Origin: Devosia faecipullorum | GTDB lineage: Bacteria > Pseudomonadota > Alphaproteobacteria > Rhizobiales > Devosiaceae | Assembly: GCF_015158295.1 (NCBI RefSeq) | Contig: NZ_JACDXV010000007.1 | Location: forward strand, 98,449-162,448 | Length of the DNA: 64,000 nucleotides | Direction of reading: 5' to 3' | In this document: positions 52,524 to 63,519 of the stretch, one piece after another | Layout: each line of letters opens with the position of its first letter | Numbering within the stretch: position 1 is the first letter of the stretch | Program-made: the position numbers and the translations under genes | Notes under the pieces: generated by a model | The model's input: only the letters and a program-made list of their open reading frames with translations | The model's database searches: none | What the model was told of the DNA's origin: nothing

Positions 52524-53453
52524 CTAGTTCGTTTCAACCCCGAAGGCCCAGCACAGAATGGCTTTCTGAGCGTGGAGGCGATTTTCGGCCTCGTCGAACA
52601 CTACCGATTGCGGACCGTCGATCACCTCGTCGGTCACCTCGTCGCCGCGATGGGCGGGCAGGCAGTGCATGAACAAGGCGTCTTTGTTCGCCAAGTCCAT
52701 TAAGCTGGTATTGACCTGATAGGGTTTCAAGACCCGGCGGCGCTCGGCGGCATCCACGTCGCCCATGGACACCCAGGTATCGGTGATGACCAGATCGGCG
52801 CCCTCGACGGCCTCGCGAGGATCCTCGATCAGCCGCGCATAGGAACCGGCGCGACGGATGTCCTCCATCAGATCCTTTTCGGGGCTGTATTCGTCGGGCG
52901 TCGCAATGGTCAGTTCGCATTCGAACAATTCGGCAGCGTTGACCCAGGAATGGAGCACGTTGTTGCTGTCCCCGACCCAGGCGATCTTGGCACCCTTGAT
53001 CGAGCCGCGATGCTCCTCGAACGTCATGAGATCGGCCATGATCTGGCAGGGATGGGCGCGGCGGGTGAGGCCGTTGATCACCGGCACACTGGCGTTCTCG
53101 GCCAGCTCGAGCAAATCGGCATGGGAGAGAATGCGGATCATGATCGCATCGACATACCGGCTCATCACCCTTGCCGTATCGGCCAGGGTTTCCTCGCGGC
53201 TAAGCTGCATTTCCTGGCCGGAGAGCATCAGGGTCTGCCCGCCGAGCTGGCGCATGCCGACATCGAAGGAGACGCGGGTGCGGGTGGACTGGCGCTCAAA
53301 AATCATCGCCAGCACCTTGTCCTTGAGGAGAAGGGGCCGGTCGCCCTCCTTGAGGCGCTGTTTGAGCGCGACGGCCTGGTTGAGCATGCCGCGCAATTCG
53401 GCATGAGTAAAATCATCGATGGACAGAAAATGCCTTGAGGCGCCGGTCGTCAT
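52524..53453 (-). CDS. argF: Ornithine carbamoyltransferase
   Basis: A 309-residue enzyme joining ornithine and carbamoyl phosphate to citrulline. The carbamoyl-phosphate motif STRTR sits in [28 protein letters not shown] holds the HPCQ motif, and the ornithine loop is [17 protein letters not shown]. The late [16 protein letters not shown] is also conserved. It is downstream of argD and ends before a strong terminator. Confidence 0.96.
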   Translation of the reverse strand: MTTGASRHFLSIDDFTHAELRGMLNQAVALKQRLKEGDRPLLLKDKVLAMIFERQSTRTRVSFDVGMRQLGGQTLMLSGQEMQLSREETLADTARVMSRYVDAIMIRILSHADLLELAENASVPVINGLTRRAHPCQIMADLMTFEEHRGSIKGAKIAWVGDSNNVLHSWVNAAELFECELTIATPDEYSPEKDLMEDIRRAGSYARLIEDPREAVEGADLVITDTWVSMGDVDAAERRRVLKPYQVNTSLMDLANKDALFMHCLPAHRGDEVTDEVIDGPQSVVFDEAENRLHAQKAILCWAFGVETN

Positions 53454-53577
53454 GGGCCGGGTTCCTTTTATTGACGCTTGTTCACTTCAGGATCAACGCC
53501 GCCACCATGATCGGTGACGGCTAACAAAGCATGTCACCGGCTTCGGCGGCGTCCGAAATGATAAAAGGTCAGATACA

Positions 53578-54777
53578 TCAGGACGCCGCCGCTGGATTGG
53601 CCGCTTCGGCGTCAATGGCGTCGAAGGCCGCACCGATCTTGGCCATGGCCTCCTCGATGTCGGCTTCGGTGACGATCAGGGGCGGCAGAAGACGCAGCAC
53701 ATTGTCTCCGGCGCTGATGGTGAGCAGGCCATGATCGTCGCGCAGGCGGGTCACCATATCGCGCACCGGGGTGCCGATCTTGATGCCCGAAAGCAGGCCC
53801 TTGCCGCGCAATTCGAGCACGTGATCGGGATATTTCTGGGCCAGCTGCTGGAGATGCCAGGTCAGTTTCTGGCCCATGGCATTGACCTGATCGAGGAAGC
53901 CGGGCGCCAGGATGCGGTCGAGCACGGCATTGCCGATGGCGGTCGCCAAGGGATTGCCGCCATAGGTCGAGCCATGGGTTCCCGGCACCATGGAGGCAGC
54001 GACGTCTCCCTTGGATAGGCAGGCCCCAAGCGGAAAGCCGCCGCCGATAGCCTTGGCCACTGCCACGATATCGGGCGTGATGCCGCTCCATTCATAGGCG
54101 AAGAAGCGCCCGGTGCGACCGAAACCGCATTGGACCTCGTCAAGGATCAGCAGCATGTCATGCTTGTCGCAGAGGTCGCGCAGCCCTTGCATGAACTCGT
54201 TGCTCATGGCGGTGACGCCGCCTTCGCCCTGCACCGGCTCGATGAGAATGGCGCAGGTCTGCGGGCTGATCAGCGCCTCGACCGAGGCCAAGTCGCCGGG
54301 TTTGGCATGCTTGAAGCCGGGCGTGACGGGACCGAAGCCCTCAAGATAGTCCGGATTGCCGCCGGCCGCGATAGTGGCGAGGGTACGGCCATGGAACGAG
54401 CCGGAAAAGGCGATGACCTCATAGCGATCCGCCTGCCCCTTGGCCCAGAAATAGTGCCGTGCCGTCTTGATGGCGCATTCAAGCGCCTCGGCGCCCGAAT
54501 TGGTGAAGAAGACGCTGTCGGCAAAAGTGGCCTCGACCAGCCGCTGGCCCAGCCGCTCCTGCTCGGGAATGGTGAAGGTGTTGGCCGTGTGCCAGACCTT
54601 GTCGGCAGCGGCCTTGAGCGCGCCGACCAGATGCGGATCGCCATGCCCCAGGGCGTTGACCGCGACCCCGGAATGGAAATCGAGATAATCTCGGCCATGC
54701 TGGTCATAAAGGCGCATGCCCTCGCCCCGCTCGAAAGCGAGATCGGACCGGGCATAGGTGCCATAGAGCGCAGACAT
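53578..54777 (-). CDS. argD: Acetylornithine aminotransferase
   Basis: A 399-residue class III PLP aminotransferase: YLDFHSGVAVNALGHGDPHLVGAL, VFFTNSGAEALECAIKTARHYFW, LILDEVQCGFGRTGRFFAYEWSGITPDIVAVAKAIGGGFPLGACL (PLP lysine in AKAIGGG), STYGGNPLATAIGNAVLDRIL. It carries the arginine route step from N-acetylglutamate semialdehyde to acetylornithine. The ATG at 54777 follows AGGAAG; a longer frame to 54870 has no family counterpart. It forms an operon with argF. Confidence 0.94.
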   Translation of the reverse strand: MSALYGTYARSDLAFERGEGMRLYDQHGRDYLDFHSGVAVNALGHGDPHLVGALKAAADKVWHTANTFTIPEQERLGQRLVEATFADSVFFTNSGAEALECAIKTARHYFWAKGQADRYEVIAFSGSFHGRTLATIAAGGNPDYLEGFGPVTPGFKHAKPGDLASVEALISPQTCAILIEPVQGEGGVTAMSNEFMQGLRDLCDKHDMLLILDEVQCGFGRTGRFFAYEWSGITPDIVAVAKAIGGGFPLGACLSKGDVAASMVPGTHGSTYGGNPLATAIGNAVLDRILAPGFLDQVNAMGQKLTWHLQQLAQKYPDHVLELRGKGLLSGIKIGTPVRDMVTRLRDDHGLLTISAGDNVLRLLPPLIVTEADIEEAMAKIGAAFDAIDAEAANPAAAS

Positions 54778-54927
54778 GATGAAACTTCCTCGGTTAAGTA
54801 CAAAGATCGGGGCGTGGCAAAGCTGCCACAAAAGACAAAAACGCGCCTCATGGCAGCGCATTTTCGCCATGGGAATTAGGCGAAAAATCGTCCCGAAGTC
54901 AATGAGACTGCGCCAAGTGGCTGATTT

Positions 54928-55124
54928 GACTCATGGATTGTTAGGACAATCTTAACCAATGAATAAACGGGGAAAATCGCCCGCGACTCTTGATCCTGAT
55001 TCCAGCCATGGCGTAGTCTGCAAGGCGTTGGGGGCACGACATCTCGTGCGGCGGACCCGCTCAACATACGAGCTGTAGATTCTTATAAGTTGCCGGAGGC
55101 TAACGGCAGCGCAGTGAAGGATTC
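54928..55124 (+). promoter_or_regulatory. gcrA promoter region with five GANTC (CcrM) sites
   Basis: The 357 bases between argD and gcrA hold GACTC at 54928 and 54985 and GATTC at 54998, 55078 and 55120. GANTC is the CcrM methylation target, and GcrA acts on promoters through methylated GANTC in Caulobacter. Random expectation in 200 bases is below one. The last two sites lie 57 and 15 bases before the gcrA ATG. Confidence 0.55.
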
Positions 55125-55134
55125 TGTTTTGACG

Positions 55135-55695
55135 ATGGTTTCAGGAGCACAAGCGGCGGGCTGGACTGACGAGCGCGTCGAACTTTTGAAAAAGCTCTGG
55201 ATGGAAGGGCTCAGCGCTAGTCAGATCGCGGGTGAGTTGGGTGACGGGGTGACGCGCAATGCCGTGATCGGCAAGGTGCACCGGCTCAAGCTCTCGGCCC
55301 GCGCCAAGCCGACCAATACGACGCCCCGGGCCCGCCCGGCCGCGCGTCCCGCGCCGCGGCGCGTCGCCAGCCCCTCGGCCGGGATGAGCCATGTCAGCGC
55401 CAAGTCGCGCCCGGCAAGCATGCCGCGTCCGCAGGTCATGGGTGCAACGGCCCTGGCCATGGCGCCGGAAATGGAAGTTGATCTCTATGTCGCCCCGGCG
55501 ACGCAGGAATTGTTCATTCCCGAGGACAAGCGCCTCAACCTGCTGCAACTCAACGAGCATACCTGCAAGTGGCCGATCGGCGATCCGTTGACCAAGGATT
55601 TCTATTTCTGCGGCCAGCACAGCCTCGAAACCGGTCCCTATTGCGAATTTCATTCGCGCCGGGCCTATCATCAGCTGGACAAGCGCAAGCGCTGA
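55135..55695 (+). CDS. gcrA: GcrA cell cycle regulator
   Basis: A 186-residue protein. WTDERVELLKKLWMEGLSASQIAGELGDGVTRNAVIGKVHRLKLSARAKP is the conserved GcrA DNA-binding helix region. A basic Pro/Ala/Arg linker (RARPAARPAPRRVA) follows. The C-terminus has KRLNLLQLNEHTCKWPIGDPLTKDFYFCGQHSLETGPYCEFHSRRAYHQ, the sigma-70-binding and Cys-rich end. It co-activates promoters with methylated GANTC. The ATG at 55135 is the first in frame with the family start; TTG and GTG codons lie shortly before. Confidence 0.94.
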   Translation: MVSGAQAAGWTDERVELLKKLWMEGLSASQIAGELGDGVTRNAVIGKVHRLKLSARAKPTNTTPRARPAARPAPRRVASPSAGMSHVSAKSRPASMPRPQVMGATALAMAPEMEVDLYVAPATQELFIPEDKRLNLLQLNEHTCKWPIGDPLTKDFYFCGQHSLETGPYCEFHSRRAYHQLDKRKR

Positions 55696-55724
55696 AACCA
55701 GCTCGAAGAAGTCAGTAAACAAGA

Positions 55725-55746
55725 GGCGCCCTGGGGCGCCTTTTTT
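55725..55746 (+). terminator. Terminator after gcrA
   Basis: GGCGCC-CTGG-GGCGCC then six T, 30 bases behind the gcrA stop. Confidence 0.88.
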
Positions 55747-55840
55747 GTTGTTGCGCGAAGCATCCCGGCTTCGCGGGGACAGGATCTGTTGCTTTTCCGG
55801 GACATGGAATTGCCGTCACAGCGGCGAACACCTCTGCCAA

Positions 55841-55875
55841 TCATCATGCCCGAGCCAGCCGGGCAATGACGGCGG
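55841..55875. repeat. Dispersed palindrome, short form
   Basis: TCATGCCCGAGCCAGCCGGGCAATGACGG repeats the GCCCG-N-CGGGC stem and the AATGACGG border of the array at 3163-3840. It lies between gcrA and the kinase gene. Confidence 0.65.
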
Positions 55876-55914
55876 AACTGGATCAAGTGGAGCCGGTCCA
55901 AGGGGGGCGATGCG

Positions 55915-57222
55915 TTAGGGCAGCAGCACGTCCACCCGCAATCCCTCCCCGGGGGCGGATTTGATGGTCATCTGGCCGCGATGGCGCTGGATGATGTGCT
56001 TGACGATGGCGAGGCCCAGCCCCGTGCCCTTTTTCTTGGGGCTGGTTTCGGCGTCGATGCGATAGAAGCGCTCGGTCATACGGGGCACGTGCTCGGGATC
56101 AACGCCTGGACCATGATCGAGGACGCTGACCAGATGGTGGAGACCAGAGCGCTCGGTCCGGACCAGGCTCACTTCGACGCTCTTGCCGCCCGCGCCATAT
56201 TTGATCGCATTGTCGATGAGATTTTCGAACACTTCATAAAGCTGCCCCCGGTCGCCGGTAACGATGACGGGGCCATCCGGCACGGTGAGGACGATGTCGA
56301 GTTCGGCGGCCTTGGCCTGAATCTGCAATCCTTCGCGCACTTCGCGCAGCAGGCCCGCCAGATCGAGCGAGCCCGTGGGACGGACATGCTGATGCATTTC
56401 GATGCGCGACAGGCTCAACAGATCATCGATCAGCCGGCTCATGCGGTCGGCCTGGCTGCGCATGATGCCGAGGAATTTGCCGCGCGCCGCCTCGTCCCGC
56501 GCGGCCGGACCCAGCAGGGTGTCGATGAAGCCCATGAGCGAGGCCAGCGGCGTGCGCAATTCGTGGCTGGCATTGGCGATGAAATCGGTGCGCATCGCCT
56601 CGACGCGCTTGAGGTCGGTGAGACTCTGGAAACTCACCAGCACCTGCCGGCCTTCGTCTTCCAGCCAGTCGATGCCGGGCCGATGGAGCGGGGAGACCAG
56701 CACCTTGTCCCAGGTTTCGGCGGGCAGCGTCTCATGCAATTCGAAGCTGCGCGGCTCGCCGGTGCGGAGGGCGGCCTCGATGGCGGCCACCAGTTCGGGA
56801 TTGCGCAGCACCAGGGTCATGACCCGGCCGGGGCGCAGGGAGGGGTATTGCCGCATGGCGGGGCTATTGCCATGGAGCACGGCGCCGCGCCGGTCGAGCA
56901 CGAAACAAGGATCGGCCAGCGCTTCGACGACGGCCGCAATCGCGCCTTCCCCGGCCTCTCCCGGGGACACAGGCACATCCAACGTGCGGGTCAGCGTCAC
57001 CACCGGCAGCGGCAATATGGCCAGCAGGGCGACGAGCAGGACAAAGCCGAGCAGAGCCAGATCGGTTCGCAGATTGCCAAGCACCACGAAGCCAAGGATA
57101 ATTCCGGCCAGCCCCACGATCAAAGGCCCGTAACCGAGGAGGCGGCTGCGCACGGCCTGGGCCGGGGTCAGGGGCGAAAAATTATGATTGTCGTCCATGT
57201 CAGGAGGCTGGATCACCGGCAT
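55915..57222 (-). CDS. Two-component sensor histidine kinase, PhoR-like
   Basis: A 435-residue membrane kinase with two N-terminal helices (YGPLIVGLAGIILGFVVLG, LALLGFVLLVALLAILPLPVV), a PAS-like domain (DPCFVLDRRGAVLHGNSPAM), HisKA FIANASHELRTPLASLMGFIDTL (the phosphorylated His) and HATPase with FENLIDNAIKYG, DHGPGVDPEHVPRMTERFYRID and KGTGLGLAIVKHIIQRHRG. The layout is that of PhoR-type kinases without a large periplasmic domain. Its response regulator is not in the window. It is divergent from the PPK2 gene, which fits a phosphate link. Confidence 0.88.
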   Translation of the reverse strand: MPVIQPPDMDDNHNFSPLTPAQAVRSRLLGYGPLIVGLAGIILGFVVLGNLRTDLALLGFVLLVALLAILPLPVVTLTRTLDVPVSPGEAGEGAIAAVVEALADPCFVLDRRGAVLHGNSPAMRQYPSLRPGRVMTLVLRNPELVAAIEAALRTGEPRSFELHETLPAETWDKVLVSPLHRPGIDWLEDEGRQVLVSFQSLTDLKRVEAMRTDFIANASHELRTPLASLMGFIDTLLGPAARDEAARGKFLGIMRSQADRMSRLIDDLLSLSRIEMHQHVRPTGSLDLAGLLREVREGLQIQAKAAELDIVLTVPDGPVIVTGDRGQLYEVFENLIDNAIKYGAGGKSVEVSLVRTERSGLHHLVSVLDHGPGVDPEHVPRMTERFYRIDAETSPKKKGTGLGLAIVKHIIQRHRGQMTIKSAPGEGLRVDVLLP

Positions 57223-57285
57223 TTGCCTGCATTACAGGCAGGAAACGGCTTCATAACATGCCCTTTGTGACAGAGGAGAGACAGA

Positions 57286-58140
57286 ATGCCCGATCCGTTC
57301 GAGGCTTTTGACATCGACAATTCCGAATTGCCCAAGGCCATCAGGAAAGCCGCCTTCACCTCCGGCGGCTACCCTTATGCCGACAAGCTCGATGACGACG
57401 ATTATGACACGCAGATGTACAAGCTGCAAAAGCAGCTGGTGCTGCATCAGGCGCATATGGCCAAGGCGGGCACGCGCACCATTCTCGTCTTCGAAGGGCG
57501 AGACGCCGCCGGCAAGGGTGGCACGATCAAGCGGTTTCTCGAGAACCTCAATTCCCGCTACAATCTCATCGCCGCGCTGCCCAAGCCGAATGACCGCGAG
57601 CGGACGCAATGGTATTTCCAGCGCTATATCGACTGGCTGCCGGCGGCGGGAGAAATGGTGCTGTTCGACCGCTCCTGGTACAATCGCGCCGGGGTCGAGC
57701 CGGTCATGGGGTTCTGCAGCAAAGAACAGACCGCTCACTTCCTTGAGGAAGCGCCCGAATTCGAAAAGCGGCTGACCAAAGACGGCATTCGCATCTTCAA
57801 GTTCTGGCTGTCCATCGGCCGCGAAATGCAGCTCAAGCGCTTCCATGACCGCCGTCATGACCCGCTCAAGACCTGGAAATTGTCGCCGGTCGATCTCAAG
57901 GCGCTCGATCTGTGGGACGAGTATTCAGAGGCCCGCAACAAGATGCTCAAGGCCACAGACAGCCGCCACGCGCCCTGGACGGTGATCCGCGCCAATGACA
58001 AGAACCGCCTGCGCCTCAACGCCATCCGCACCATGCTGCATGGGCTGGATTATGAAGGCAAGGACGAGACGGAAATCGGCAAAATCGATGGCAGGATCGT
58101 ATTGAGTGCGGACGAATTTCTGGGAATGGAGGGGGAATGA
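57286..58140 (+). CDS. ppk2: Polyphosphate kinase 2 family protein
   Basis: A 284-residue cytoplasmic P-loop kinase that moves phosphate between polyphosphate and nucleotides. Walker A is FEGRDAAGKGGTIKRF (68-83), the lid module has the R residues of NDRERTQWYFQRYI, and Walker B is LFDRSWYNRAGVEPVMGF. DRRHDPLKTWKLSPVD and WDEYSEARNKMLKATD are typical of class I PPK2. It stands divergent from the PhoR-like kinase with only 63 bases between. Confidence 0.93.
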   Translation: MPDPFEAFDIDNSELPKAIRKAAFTSGGYPYADKLDDDDYDTQMYKLQKQLVLHQAHMAKAGTRTILVFEGRDAAGKGGTIKRFLENLNSRYNLIAALPKPNDRERTQWYFQRYIDWLPAAGEMVLFDRSWYNRAGVEPVMGFCSKEQTAHFLEEAPEFEKRLTKDGIRIFKFWLSIGREMQLKRFHDRRHDPLKTWKLSPVDLKALDLWDEYSEARNKMLKATDSRHAPWTVIRANDKNRLRLNAIRTMLHGLDYEGKDETEIGKIDGRIVLSADEFLGMEGE

Positions 58141-58200
58141 GATCCCGGCTGTGCCAACGCGCGTCGCCACCCGGCTAGTCCGCGTGGACCATGGCGCGGC

Positions 58201-58243
58201 TTGATGGATTGCCGGGGACAAGTTTGTCCTCGGCAATGACGGA
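58201..58243. repeat. Dispersed palindrome, diverged form
   Basis: A 28-base stem-loop at 58209-58236 (TTGCCGGGGACAA paired to TTGTCCTCGGCAA) with GGATT before and ATGACGG after. It is the fifth copy of the dispersed family, between PPK2 and the aminopeptidase gene. Confidence 0.65.
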
Positions 58244-58312
58244 GATGGGTGCAGCTCAGTCAACAAGGCCCCTCGGGTCAAGCGCGAGGGTGATGAGCGA
58301 TGTTCTGCTCTG

Positions 58313-59554
58313 TTAGAACGCCCATTCGCCCTTACGCATGACGGGCTCGCTCGAGCCGTCGGCGTGAACACCGTCAATGTCCACCTGATCTGAACCGATC
58401 ATCCAGTCGATGTGAATAAGGCTCTTGTTGCCGCCCTGCGCGAAAATCTGCTCGGGCGTGAGATTTTTGCCGTTTTCAAAGCAATCGGCATAGCACTGGC
58501 CCATGGCGATGTGACAGGAGGCGTTCTCGTCGTAGAGCGTGTTGTAAAAGAGGATGCCCGAGGCCGAAATCGGCGAGGAATGGGGCACGAGCGCCACTTC
58601 ACCGAGCCGGCGCGCGCCCTCATCGGTGTCGAGTACCCGGCTGAACACGTCCTGACCCTTGCTGGCCTTGAGCTCGACCATGCGGCCGTCCTCGAAGCGG
58701 GCCGCGATATTCTCGATCAGTGTGCCATTATGGCTGAGCGGCTTGGTGGCGGCGACAATGCCGTCGACGCGCAAGCGATGGGGGGTGGTGAAAACTTCCT
58801 CGGTGGGAATATTGGGATTGCAGGTGACCCCGTTCTTGGCTTCCGAGGCGCCGCCCTTCCAGCGATGGCCATCGGCTAGGCCGATGGTGAGATCGGTTCC
58901 CGGCCCCTTATATTTCAGACCAGAGAAATTCTTGCCGTTGAGCCAAGTCCAGCGGGCCTTGAGATTGGCATTATGCGTCTTCCACGCGGCGATGGGATCG
59001 TCCTGATCCACCCTTGACGCCTTGAAGATAGCGTCGGCCAGCTTGGCGATGGCCACGTCTTCGGAATCGTTGGGGAAGACCAGCTTGGCCCAATTGGGCG
59101 TGGGATAGGAAACGATGTTCCAGTTGATGTCGAAGCCGGTGATCAATTCCAGCGCCGGACGATAGGCCGCCGAATTGGCGCGGTTGGCGCGAGCCACCTT
59201 GTCGGGATCCTCATTGGCCAGCATCATCGGGTTGTCTCCCGAAACAGCGAGGCGCGCGGCATTGTTCCGGTACGCCTCGGCCATGCCCGAATAGAGCCAG
59301 CCGGCGGCGCGGTCGAAACTGGCGTCATTGGCGTGACGGAACCGCGAGAGGGTGGCTTCTTCGTCCGAATAGATCGTGGTCACGAGGCCGGCTCCGGCCT
59401 TGTAGGCATGCTCGGCGATGCGGCGCACCAGAGGCGCGGCCGTCATCGGGGCGGTGACGATCAGATCCTGGCCTTCGGCCAGTTGCAGTCCGACCTTGAC
59501 GGCGACTTCACCGAGCTTGTCGAGCTTGACCGGATCGATGGGGGAATTGCTCAC
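58313..59554 (-). CDS. M29 family aminopeptidase (thermophilic type, AmpS-like)
   Basis: A 413-residue metallo-aminopeptidase: the N-terminal open-sheet domain (KVGLQLAEGQDLIVTAPMTAAPLVRRIAEHAYKAGA) is followed by the metal half with CNPNIPTEEVFTTPHRLRVDGIVAATKPL (metal Glu), FEDGRMVELKASKGQDVFSRVLDTDEGARRLGEVALVPHSSPIS (Glu, His) and LYDENASCHIAMGQCYADCFENG (Asp, His). These residues match the Co/Zn ligands of the M29 family. The GTG at 59554 has AGAGG upstream. It trims N-terminal residues of peptides in the cytosol. Confidence 0.92.
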   Translation of the reverse strand: MSNSPIDPVKLDKLGEVAVKVGLQLAEGQDLIVTAPMTAAPLVRRIAEHAYKAGAGLVTTIYSDEEATLSRFRHANDASFDRAAGWLYSGMAEAYRNNAARLAVSGDNPMMLANEDPDKVARANRANSAAYRPALELITGFDINWNIVSYPTPNWAKLVFPNDSEDVAIAKLADAIFKASRVDQDDPIAAWKTHNANLKARWTWLNGKNFSGLKYKGPGTDLTIGLADGHRWKGGASEAKNGVTCNPNIPTEEVFTTPHRLRVDGIVAATKPLSHNGTLIENIAARFEDGRMVELKASKGQDVFSRVLDTDEGARRLGEVALVPHSSPISASGILFYNTLYDENASCHIAMGQCYADCFENGKNLTPEQIFAQGGNKSLIHIDWMIGSDQVDIDGVHADGSSEPVMRKGEWAF

Positions 59555-59706
59555 GGGACCATGCCTCTGCTTTTGAATCGTTTGGCGCGAGCCTATCCCC
59601 CCGCCGCGCCCGACGCCACCCGGCCAATTCGTAAAATCCATTGACTCAAATCAAAGTTCGCGCGGCCCGGCGATGGGACTGAATGGGCAGTCCACAGGAG
59701 GCTTTC

Positions 59707-59829
59707 ATGAGCATCACCTTCCTAGTCGCGGCCATTACCGGCATTTTCGGCATCTTCGCGGCAGCATTGTTCTACGCGGAAATCTCCACAAGGGGCATCG
59801 TGGCCCCCGGTGCGCGCAAGCTCGACTGA
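59707..59829 (+). CDS. Small membrane protein, 40 residues
   Basis: MSITFLVAAITGIFGIFAAA, then LFYAEISTRGIVAPGARKLD, starting at an ATG with a strong AGGAGG 6 bases upstream. One hydrophobic helix (about 4-24) is followed by a short basic, probably cytoplasmic tail. Good spacing and lack of any overlap make it likely real. No family is recognised. It lies divergent from the aminopeptidase gene. Confidence 0.6.
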   Translation: MSITFLVAAITGIFGIFAAALFYAEISTRGIVAPGARKLD

Positions 59830-59972
59830 CGCTGTTCTCCATTGCCGGACCGCGCCGGGAGTTGCGCCGGCAATGGGGCTGCCGTGGCGGCAGGCATGAT
59901 CGCCCCGCACCACCAAGGGTGTGACGCATCTGCGTCAGAAGCGAGAATGTGCTGCAAACGCCATTGGCAAGG

Positions 59973-60000
59973 GCAGACGGTTTGGCTACAAACCGTCTGC
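59973..60000. terminator. Perfect 11-base hairpin in the gap before the ABC exporter
   Basis: GCAGACGGTTT-N6-AAACCGTCTGC, followed by CGCTTTATTTTC. It is a likely terminator for the small protein upstream. The rest of 59830-60235 shows no other gene. Confidence 0.6.
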
Positions 60001-60235
60001 CGCTTTATTTTCAGAGACAGGGAGGCCTTGGATGACAGTATTTAAAGTCGCTTCCCTCATGGGCAAGAGCCGAAACTAGGTTTTTGCGCCTTCGGCCGCC
60101 TCGCCCATAGAGGCCGGCTCCAAGCGTTTTCCGCAGCCGCCTATGCCTTTGGGCTCAGATGTCCCCTGGCTCGCGCTGCCTCTTTCATAATCCCTTGCAA
60201 GGAAACGGGTGCCGCAAACGGCCCCGGACATATAG

Positions 60236-62029
<1,794 letters not shown>

Positions 62030-62121
62030 TGGAGACCGCCCAAGGGCGGCCTCTGTCTATCGCACGCGGCTCGCTTTTCCGTTTCGGTGCGCGCCGCTCG
62101 CTCAGGTCTTCGCGCGGCGCT

Positions 62122-62664
62122 TTAGAAAACCCGGCCCTGCTGCTCACTCATATAGGCCAGTTCATCGGGGGTGCTCTGCCGCCCTAGCGCCGCGTTGCGG
62201 AACGGAAAGCGGCCGAAGCGGGCGATGGTATCACGATGGTCGATCATGAATTGCAGGCTCTTTTCATCGCCATGCAATTCGAACAGGCGCACGCCCTCGT
62301 TCTGGATCACCAGTGATTCAGCATGCATATAGGGCATGTAGAAGAAGGACGCCCATTCGCGCCGGACCGCGTCGTCGGCGCCGGCGGCAACAGCCTCCTG
62401 CGCCAGGGCCAGGGCCATCTTGTCCTGGGCAAAGGCTTCGGGCCGGCCACGATGCAATTGCCGGGAAAACTGATCGAGCAGGATCAGTTCGGCCAGCCGC
62501 CCCTCTGGCGTCTCGCGCCAGGCCCAGGCCTCGCCCCGCGCCACCTCGGCGTGAAGATCGGAGAATTGGGCGCATTTGGCGTCGAATGAAGGCGCGCCGC
62601 TGAACCAGTCCTCGTGACCGTGATCGATGAACCAGAACTGGATCAATGCCTGGGGTTCCTGCAT
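62122..62664 (-). CDS. DUF924 family protein
   Basis: A 180-residue, all-helical cytosolic protein with the DUF924 landmarks IQFWFIDHGHEDWFSGAPSFDAKCAQFSDLHAEVARGEA, LILLDQFSRQLHRGRPEAFAQDKMALALAQEAV, FFYMPYMHAESLVIQNEGVRLF and GRFPFRNAALGRQSTPDELAYM. Such proteins resemble TPR-like folds; the role is unknown. The ATG at 62664 was chosen because GGAGGT lies 5 bases before it. Convergent with the exporter gene. Confidence 0.88.
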   Translation of the reverse strand: MQEPQALIQFWFIDHGHEDWFSGAPSFDAKCAQFSDLHAEVARGEAWAWRETPEGRLAELILLDQFSRQLHRGRPEAFAQDKMALALAQEAVAAGADDAVRREWASFFYMPYMHAESLVIQNEGVRLFELHGDEKSLQFMIDHRDTIARFGRFPFRNAALGRQSTPDELAYMSEQQGRVF

Positions 62665-62772
62665 TCTGACCTCCATATAAAATGAACCCCTCAATAACAG
62701 ATTCGAACGCGGCATGGTTCGTCATACGCCGTCCCCATTTCCCCACGGCCCCGTTTTGGGCCACATAGCGCC

Positions 62773-63339
62773 ATGCTTGACCAGGATTTCTTCGACCGTC
62801 CCGTGCTCGACGTCTCTGCCGCCCTGATAGGGGCCGAATTGCTGTTTGCCGGAATCGGGGGAAAAATCGTCGAAGTCGAGGCCTATGACCGCACCGATCC
62901 CGCCTCGCACAGCTATCGCGGGATGACGCCACGCAATGCGGCAATGTTCGGCCCGCCCGGCCATGCCTATGTCTACAAGATCTACGGCATGCATTTCTGC
63001 CTCAATTTCGTCTGCCGTCCGGGCAGCGCGGTGCTGATCCGTGCCTTGCAGCCCCTTGCCGGCCTCGAAAAGATGCGGGAGCGGCGCGGCGGTGTGGGCG
63101 AGAAACAATTATGCTCGGGGCCGGGCAAGCTGGCGCAAGCTTTGGGCATCGATCTGCGCCATGATGGGCTGGCGCTGGACGCGGAACCCTTTGCGCTCTT
63201 GCCGCCGGAGGGCCGGCCGGCCATAGCCAGCGGCCCGCGCATCGGCATCACCAAGGGCGCCGAGGCGCCATGGCGCCTGGTGCTGGCGGGATCGCCCTTC
63301 CTGAGCCGGCCCCTGCCGCGGCCAGAGGCAATTTTGTGA
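62773..63339 (+). CDS. DNA-3-methyladenine glycosylase (AAG/MPG family)
   Basis: A 188-residue base-excision enzyme. [49 protein letters not shown] is the active-site region, with the general-base Glu in EVEAYD and the Y that flips the base. [35 protein letters not shown] and GPRIGITKG complete the pattern. It removes alkylated purines such as 3-methyladenine. It is a little shorter than the human enzyme, as in most bacteria. Confidence 0.9.
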   Translation: [188 protein letters not shown]

Positions 63340-63519
63340 TCGCGTTCAGCGCAACGGCTGCGGCCCAAATCCGTTGAAAAGGCAGGCCGGCGCGCGTCAA
63401 CCGGACATGGTGGTATAGGGCAACGAGACAGGTTTTTCCGGTTTCCCGCTCCAGCCTCTCAACCAGGCCAAAGTCCTTGTCCCACCCGCCCGGCCTTTTA
63501 TTCCACAAGGAGACGGATC

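Noticed and set aside
62030..62060. Terminator between the ABC exporter and DUF924 genes
   Set aside because: The CCGCC/GGCGG hairpin is short with no T-tract; too weak to list.
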